This document shows positions 32,740 to 36,180 of a DNA stretch of 36,180 bases, one piece after another; the first letter of the stretch is position 1, and every line of letters starts with the position of its first letter. The position numbers and the translations under genes are program-made. The notes below the pieces were generated by a model. The model made no database searches and had not been told where the DNA came from. It saw only the letters and a program-made list of their open reading frames with translations. The stretch lies in the NCBI GenBank assembly GCA_031274525.1, contig JAISQA010000028.1:1-36180 (forward strand). The letters are read 5' to 3'. The stretch comes from Candidatus Margulisiibacteriota bacterium (GTDB taxonomy: Bacteria; Margulisbacteria; Termititenacia; Termititenacales; Termititenacaceae).

Positions 32740-33369
32740 TTATTTCAGCTGCATCGCCGACATAGACTGCGCATACAAATCCCCGCCCTGCCGCGCTTCG
32801 GGCGGCACATCAAAGGTAGCCTCCAGCGCCGAGCGAAATATTTCGGCCAGATCAAATTTACCGTCCCAAAAAACCCAGACCAGCAAGACGCCCATAAACT
32901 GCATCCCGGTCGCCACGGTCAGGGCCCGCGCCTCCGATTTATTGCGCACCTCGCCGGCATCCTGAGCCTTGCGGATAATGTCGATCTCGATCTCCAGCAT
33001 TTCGTGTTTATCTTTGACTGCCCCGTCCATGCACTGTATCGCTTTAATGCTGTGCAACCCGCGCAGGAAACTGGCGCCGCAGCCCATAACGAAATCTATC
33101 CGTTTTTTATACAGCAGCCAGAGCTGCTCAAAATGATTCGGCTCAGACAAAAGTATTTTAGACAGCTCCTGCATGGTCAAAGTCTTTTGCTCGCCGATAC
33201 AGGCCAGCAGCAGGGCTTCTTTGGATTCAAAATAATAATAGTAAGTATTCTTAGAAATACCCACCGTTTCACAGAGCTGTTCGATAGTTAAATCCTGATA
33301 CCCGGGGTCTTTGAATAATTTCAAAGCGGCATCTATGAGTTTCTGTTTGGTTTCTTTGTTGTTTTCCAT
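32740..33369 (-). CDS. TetR family regulator of the efflux locus
   Basis: The 209-residue protein has the TetR HTH (KQKLIDAALKLFKDPGYQDL, TIEQLCETVGISKNTYYYYF, ESKEALLLACIGEQ). The ligand domain ends in a variable helical tail. It heads the efflux locus and likely represses it until a drug binds. There is no ribosome site before the ATG (CTAACTATGG). A run of ten TGTTACC units lies 25 bp upstream, inside the presumed promoter region, so copy number may change its expression. Confidence 0.9.
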   Translation of the reverse strand: MENNKETKQKLIDAALKLFKDPGYQDLTIEQLCETVGISKNTYYYYFESKEALLLACIGEQKTLTMQELSKILLSEPNHFEQLWLLYKKRIDFVMGCGASFLRGLHSIKAIQCMDGAVKDKHEMLEIEIDIIRKAQDAGEVRNKSEARALTVATGMQFMGVLLVWVFWDGKFDLAEIFRSALEATFDVPPEARQGGDLYAQSMSAMQLK

Positions 33370-33393
33370 AGTTAGTACTTAGTAATACAAAAA

Positions 33394-33469
33394 TGTTACC
33401 TGTTACCTGTTACCTGTTACCTGTTACCTGTTACCTGTTACCTGTTACCTGTTACCTGTTACCTGTTAC
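33394..33469. repeat. (TGTTACC)n heptanucleotide tandem repeat
   Basis: Ten perfect TGTTACC units (33394-33463) plus a partial TGTTAC. It lies between hsp20 and tetR, 25 bp before the tetR ATG. Perfect unit identity suggests recent slippage; it is too short and spacer-less for a CRISPR. Confidence 0.95.
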
Positions 33470-33507
33470 AATTTTACCAGTATTCGGTAATAATGTCAAC
33501 AGCGATA

Positions 33508-33531
33508 AGGGACAGGCTTTTCGCCTGCCCC
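33508..33531 (-). terminator. GNRA-like hairpin after hsp20
   Basis: On the minus strand GGGGCAGGC-GAAAA-GCCTGTCCC pairs fully with one G-U, with a tetraloop-like cap. It lies about 50 bp after the hsp20 stop. The T-run is missing, so it may be an end stabiliser rather than a classic terminator. Confidence 0.4.
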
Positions 33532-33577
33532 TCTGGCTAATTTTTGGGCGCTGGAATAAAGGGTATCGGTACCAGCA

Positions 33578-33997
33578 TTATTTAATTTCTATTGTCCGCG
33601 CTTTTTTCCCGGCTTTTTTGGGCACGATCAATTTCAGCTCGCCGTTCTTAAATTCGGCTTTGACCGCGTCCGCATCGATATTCTGCCCCAGCGCGAAACG
33701 TCTTTCAAAACTGCCGTACTGCCTTTCCAGCCGGTAAAAGTTTTTCTGGTCAGTCTCTTTTTTGAAGCTCCGCTCACCGGCCAGCCGGAGCACATTGTCT
33801 TCATTTATTTCGATCTTGATGTCCTTCTGTTCCAGACCGGCCAGGTCGGCCTCGACATAAACATTGTCCTTATCCTCGTGAATATCGACCTTCGGATAAA
33901 AACCCCAGTTGTGTTCCGCGTGGCCGTCCAGCGGATTGTCAAAGAACCTTTCCAGCAAATCGCCAAAATCCCCTCTCCTGATTAAACCCGGTAACAT
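33578..33997 (-). CDS. Small heat-shock protein Hsp20
   Basis: The 139-residue alpha-crystallin-type chaperone has YPKVDIHEDKDNVYVEADLA, LEQKDIKIEINEDNVLRLAG, ERSFKKE, RRFALGQNIDADAVKAEFKN and GELKLIVPKKAG, then the C-terminal IEIK (IxI-type). It holds unfolding proteins. I start at ATG 33997 because AGGAG lies 8 nt upstream; the track start at 34006 touches the ribosome site. Upstream, 34035-34050, is a near-match to a sigma54 promoter. Confidence 0.93.
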   Translation of the reverse strand: MLPGLIRRGDFGDLLERFFDNPLDGHAEHNWGFYPKVDIHEDKDNVYVEADLAGLEQKDIKIEINEDNVLRLAGERSFKKETDQKNFYRLERQYGSFERRFALGQNIDADAVKAEFKNGELKLIVPKKAGKKARTIEIK

Positions 33998-34034
33998 ATT
34001 TACCATCTCCTTTCGTTGTGCTGTCCACTATATA

Positions 34035-34050
34035 AACAATTTTTATGCCA
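34035..34050 (-). promoter_or_regulatory. Weak sigma-54-like site before hsp20
   Basis: The minus strand reads TGGCATAAAAATTGTT. The -24 half and spacing match the three good sites, but the -12 GC is GT. It may be a weak site or a decayed one. Confidence 0.4.
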
Positions 34051-34175
34051 GGCTGACCGGACTGCGCGCAGGGCATACTGAATAAACGCCTCAATATCAG
34101 TTTTTTGGCGTTTCCTGCGGATTGGCGGCAATTCCGCGGCCAAAACAATGTATATTTTCTATACATGTAATTGTC

Positions 34176-34198
34176 AAAAAATTATACATAGTGTAAAA
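34176..34198 (+). promoter_or_regulatory. Sigma-70 promoter of the sigma54 activator
   Basis: TTGTCA is followed, after 17 nt, by TAAAAT, only 9 nt before the ATG at 34209. The leader would be 2-3 nt. No ribosome site is present. Confidence 0.6.
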
Positions 34199-34208
34199 TA
34201 TTTATACT

Positions 34209-35231
34209 ATGTCCAGAGGAAATTATCGTTTCGAGACCCTGCACAATGTGCCTGTCCCTTTGCGGATGATCGGCAATTCTCCGGCGCTGTATGCCCTTTT
34301 TCAGCAGATGAAGGCGGTTATTGACAGCGCGGTGCCCGTCCTGCTCGAAGGCGAGTCCGGCACGGGCAAAGAACTGGCCGCCCGGATCATTCATTATCAG
34401 AGCGGCCGCAAGGACAAGCCTTTCGTCGCGATCAACTGCGCGGCGCTGCCCGAAACGCTCATTGAGGCCGAGCTTTTCGGCTACGAAAAAGGCGCGTTCA
34501 CCGGCGCCGACCGCAGCAAGCCCGGCAAATTTGAAATAGCGCACCGGGGGACTATCTTCCTCGATGAGATCGGCGAAATGCCGCTGGGCCTGCAGACCAA
34601 ACTGCTGCGCGTCCTGCAAAACAAGCAGCTCTCCCGCCTCGGCTCCAACGAAATTATCGACATTGACGCGCGGGTTATTTCCGCCACCAACCGCAAGCTC
34701 ATCAATGAAGTCGCCGCGCAGAAGTTCCGCGAGGATCTGTATTACCGGCTGGCGGTGTTCCCGATCACCGTGCCGCCCCTGCGCGAGCGGGGGCAGGACA
34801 TTATCCTGCTGGCGGAATATTTTCTGCGCGAGGAAAATCTCAACGGCAAAAAACAAATAGCCGGATTTAGCGAGCAGGCCAGAGCCAGCATGCTGCATTA
34901 CAGCTGGCCGGGCAATATCCGCGAGCTGGAAAATATCGTCAAGCGCGCTTATCTCCTGAGCAGCGGACAGCTGATAGAACACACCGACCTGCTGTTCGGC
35001 AATCTCCTCAGCACGCCGGTGAACAGCGCCGCCGCTCCGGCTGCGTTCAGCGGGCGCACTCCGGTCAGCGAGCACAGCCGGATTGCCCCTGCGCCCGGCC
35101 CCCTGCCCGCGCTGGCCGAGATCGAAAAGAACGCTATTCTGGCACGGATAAAATATTTTAACGGCAATATCACGCAGGCCGCACGTTCGCTGGGGCTGAC
35201 CCGGGCGACAGTATACAAGAAAATAAAATAA
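34209..35231 (+). CDS. Sigma54-dependent activator without sensor domain (PspF-like)
   Basis: The 340-residue protein starts almost directly with the AAA+ domain: Walker A GESGTGKELAARIIH, the sigma54-contact loop GAFTGA, Walker B GTIFLDEIGEM, the arginine-finger region FREDLYYRLAVFPI, PPLRERGQDI and WPGNIRELENIVKRAYLL. The end is a Fis-type HTH (YFNGNITQAARSLGLTRATV). No receiver, PAS or GAF domain is present, so control must come from a partner protein or from its amount, as for PspF. It is encoded next to hsp20 and near the sigma54 promoter at 35813. The comM and pilin sigma54 sites about 27-30 kb away in the window are likely targets. Confidence 0.93.
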   Translation: MSRGNYRFETLHNVPVPLRMIGNSPALYALFQQMKAVIDSAVPVLLEGESGTGKELAARIIHYQSGRKDKPFVAINCAALPETLIEAELFGYEKGAFTGADRSKPGKFEIAHRGTIFLDEIGEMPLGLQTKLLRVLQNKQLSRLGSNEIIDIDARVISATNRKLINEVAAQKFREDLYYRLAVFPITVPPLRERGQDIILLAEYFLREENLNGKKQIAGFSEQARASMLHYSWPGNIRELENIVKRAYLLSSGQLIEHTDLLFGNLLSTPVNSAAAPAAFSGRTPVSEHSRIAPAPGPLPALAEIEKNAILARIKYFNGNITQAARSLGLTRATVYKKIK

Positions 35232-35252
35232 GGCAGCTCCCCCCTGGTGCTG
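35232..35252. terminator. Hairpin after the activator gene
   Basis: AGGCAGC and GCTGCCT pair across a short loop straight after the stop. The following run is A-rich rather than T-rich on the plus strand, so it is a weak terminator for this gene. Confidence 0.35.
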
Positions 35253-35298
35253 CCTCAAAAAAATTACAGAAATATTACCTCTGCTTTTACATCCTTAT

Positions 35299-35589
35299 CT
35301 ATTGAATATCCCGGCTGATTATTTTATCGGCCAGGCCCAGGATCTCGGCAGAAATGTCCGGATCGCCGGCCGCGGCTTCGACCAGAATCTCCGGCTTGCT
35401 CAAGCTGACACCGCTGGCTTCCAGCGCCGCCAGAATGACGTTCTGAATAATAGCGGCGGGTTTCGCGCAAACCGCCGGGGTTAAGCGCCCCTGCAGCAAT
35501 TCCTCAAAATGATTGATCTCCACAGGCATAGCGAGCACCGGCGCCAATTCCGTCTGTTCCTGCGGCTGAAATAATAGTTCGTTGTCCAT
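35299..35589 (-). CDS. Small unknown protein
   Basis: The 96-residue acidic protein has no signal peptide. Helix-like stretches are VCAKPAAIIQNVILAALEAS and ISAEILGLADKIISRDIQ. I do not recognise it. The very good ribosome site (GGGGAGGA, 6 nt before ATG) and coding-type base use support a real gene. It sits between the sigma54 activator and the Rpn-type gene, facing away from the latter. It could be an adaptor for the activator, but nothing in the sequence shows that. Confidence 0.55.
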   Translation of the reverse strand: MDNELLFQPQEQTELAPVLAMPVEINHFEELLQGRLTPAVCAKPAAIIQNVILAALEASGVSLSKPEILVEAAAGDPDISAEILGLADKIISRDIQ

Positions 35590-35714
35590 AAAAATCCTCC
35601 CCTTTTACAGCATAACTATCGAGCGTACAGCCTGAATACTTGCATCAAGTTTTTAGAATATATTAGGCCGGGGTATCGCCCCGGAGCGGGATAAATATAT
35701 CGGCCTGAGAGAAA

Positions 35715-35783
35715 GAGAGAAAGGGACAGATAAAATACCCAGTGCGCCGGCTCACTGACCGCTCTGCCCTGTCCCTTTCTCTC
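35715..35783. repeat. 15-bp perfect inverted repeat with nested stem
   Basis: GAGAGAAAGGGACAG at 35715 pairs with CTGTCCCTTTCTCTC at 35769-35783. A second stem CAGTG/CACTG lies inside the 39-nt loop. No T-run follows on either strand. It lies 30 bp before the sigma54 promoter, where activators bind, or may be a mobile-element trace. Confidence 0.65.
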
Positions 35784-35812
35784 AAAAGTAAAAATCCCAA
35801 AAAAATGCCAGT

Positions 35813-35828
35813 TGGCATATTTTTTGCA
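35813..35828 (+). promoter_or_regulatory. Sigma-54 promoter of the Rpn-type nuclease gene
   Basis: TGGCATATTTTTTGCA matches TGGCA-N6-TTGCW and equals the pilin promoter in 15 of 16 positions. The same ATGCCA-NN-TGGCAT palindrome surrounds the -24. Predicted start near 35840 leaves a 42-nt leader with AGGCAGG before the ATG. Confidence 0.85.
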
Positions 35829-35881
35829 TTTTAGGGTTTGTGCAGCTGGCATAAATTCTTTAAGAAAGGCAGGTAAAAAAT

Positions 35882-36180
35882 ATGGCAGAGAGGTTGAATC
35901 CGTTGAATGATTTTTTGTTCATGAAATATATGGGGGAGAAAGGGGACGAGACACAGCTTTTGTCATTTCTCAACGCTGTGTTAAAAAGAACCGGGCAGGA
36001 TAAATTGCAGAGTGTGGAAATTCTGGAAAACAAGACGCTGGCGGCGGAGACCATCGATGCGAAGACCGGTATTCTGGATATTCTGGCTGTTACGAACGAT
36101 GGCGCTAAAATAAATATCGAGGTGCAGCTCTGCAATCTCGGAGATATGGACAGGCGCAGTTTGTTTTACTGGAGCCGGGA
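35882..36180 (+). CDS. Rpn/PDDEXK_2 family nuclease (3' end outside window)
   Basis: The first 99 residues are visible. NPLNDFLFMKYMGEKGDETQ, LLSFLNAVLK, then GILDILAV and KINIEVQL are the hallmarks of the Rpn family (recombination-promoting nuclease, earlier called transposase). The Asp of LDILA and the Glu of IEVQ are the PD-(D/E)XK catalytic residues. E. coli Rpn proteins raise RecA-independent transfer of DNA. Here the gene has a sigma54 promoter like comM and the pilin gene, placing it in the possible DNA-uptake regulon. It is cut by the window edge. Confidence 0.88.
   Translation, partial: MAERLNPLNDFLFMKYMGEKGDETQLLSFLNAVLKRTGQDKLQSVEILENKTLAAETIDAKTGILDILAVTNDGAKINIEVQLCNLGDMDRRSLFYWSR

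Larger units (their letters stand above)
35590..35881. other. Intergenic region with long inverted repeat and sigma54 site
   Basis: This 292-bp region separates the small unknown gene and the Rpn-type gene. It holds the 15-bp inverted repeat (35715-35783), the sigma54 promoter (35813-35828) and a second -24-like half, CTGGCATAAATT, at about 35844 lacking a -12. The track ORF 35616-35852 is not protein-like. Confidence 0.6.

Noticed and set aside
33394-33469. Possible CRISPR array
   Set aside because: Units are 7 nt with no spacers and no cas genes; it is a simple tandem repeat.
33393-33737. ORF beginning MLPVTCYLLPVTCYL
   Set aside because: The start is a translation of the TGTTACC repeat and the rest is antisense to hsp20.
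34182-35258. 358-codon minus-strand ORF over the sigma54 activator
   Set aside because: The plus strand encodes an unmistakable AAA+ activator; the antisense product has no domain.
35616-35852. 78-codon minus-strand ORF before the Rpn gene
   Set aside because: It covers the inverted repeat and sigma54 site, lacks a ribosome site and has no protein-like pattern.

Overview
The window comes from a diderm (outer-membrane) bacterium with fairly GC-rich core genes. TolC/RND efflux, an outer-membrane-barrel-like protein, lipoproteins and a type IV pilin-like protein all point to two membranes. The oxygen-sensitive radical-SAM thiamine enzyme ThiH suggests anaerobic life. I cannot fix the phylum from sequence alone. 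The style resembles uncultured gut-type candidate phyla (Margulisbacteria/Elusimicrobia-like), which is a low-confidence guess.

Layout. 1-1282: a His-rich phage-tail-collar-like gene, cut by the window edge, diverges from an XRE-type regulator. 1284-4045 (minus): a housekeeping run pilin - gmk - rpoZ - coaBC - priA, in which priA keeps only its N-terminal 3'BD domain. 4607-7037 (minus): comM overlapping a GspF/PilC platform gene. 7270-8013: a ZIP metal transporter. 8010-10015: a two-gene radical-SAM/DUF4130 DNA-repair-type operon. 10123-12989: a lytic transglycosylase, mutL and a small XRE regulator. 13082-13972: a second, complete His-rich collar protein diverging from that XRE. 14044-17047: thiH, thiG and a ThiD2-ThiE fusion. 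17124-19146: an XRE-cupin regulator, a barrel plus coiled-coil protein and a FecE-like ATPase. 19447-21025: a second ABC ATPase and an unknown protein. 21100-24260: a visibly AT-rich island with an RNA-repair cassette (RtcB - polynucleotide kinase - truncated Thg1) and an hsdR fragment, ending at tRNA-Asn, whose 3' end is partly duplicated. 24473-26961: a secreted protein, a second ZIP transporter and a BNR-repeat lipoprotein. 26984-33369: an RND-MFP-TolC efflux system with a TetR regulator. 33578-36180: Hsp20, a stand-alone sigma54 activator, a small unknown protein and the start of an Rpn-type PD-(D/E)XK nuclease.

Three cross-window patterns stand out. (1) Full-length sigma-54 promoter matches (TGGCA-N6-TTGCW) lie upstream of the pilin, of comM-gspF and of the Rpn nuclease, and a PspF-like sigma54 activator without a sensor domain is encoded in the same window. 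Together these suggest a sigma54-controlled DNA-uptake/recombination regulon. (2) Two separate loci pair a divergent XRE regulator with an orphan His-rich tail-collar protein, and both carry palindromic operator-like DNA between the genes. (3) Many first-in-operon genes lack a Shine-Dalgarno sequence and instead have a -10 box, often TGnTAnnnT, 5-10 nt before the ATG, as expected for leaderless or near-leaderless mRNAs. Genes inside operons and sigma54 genes have good ribosome sites.
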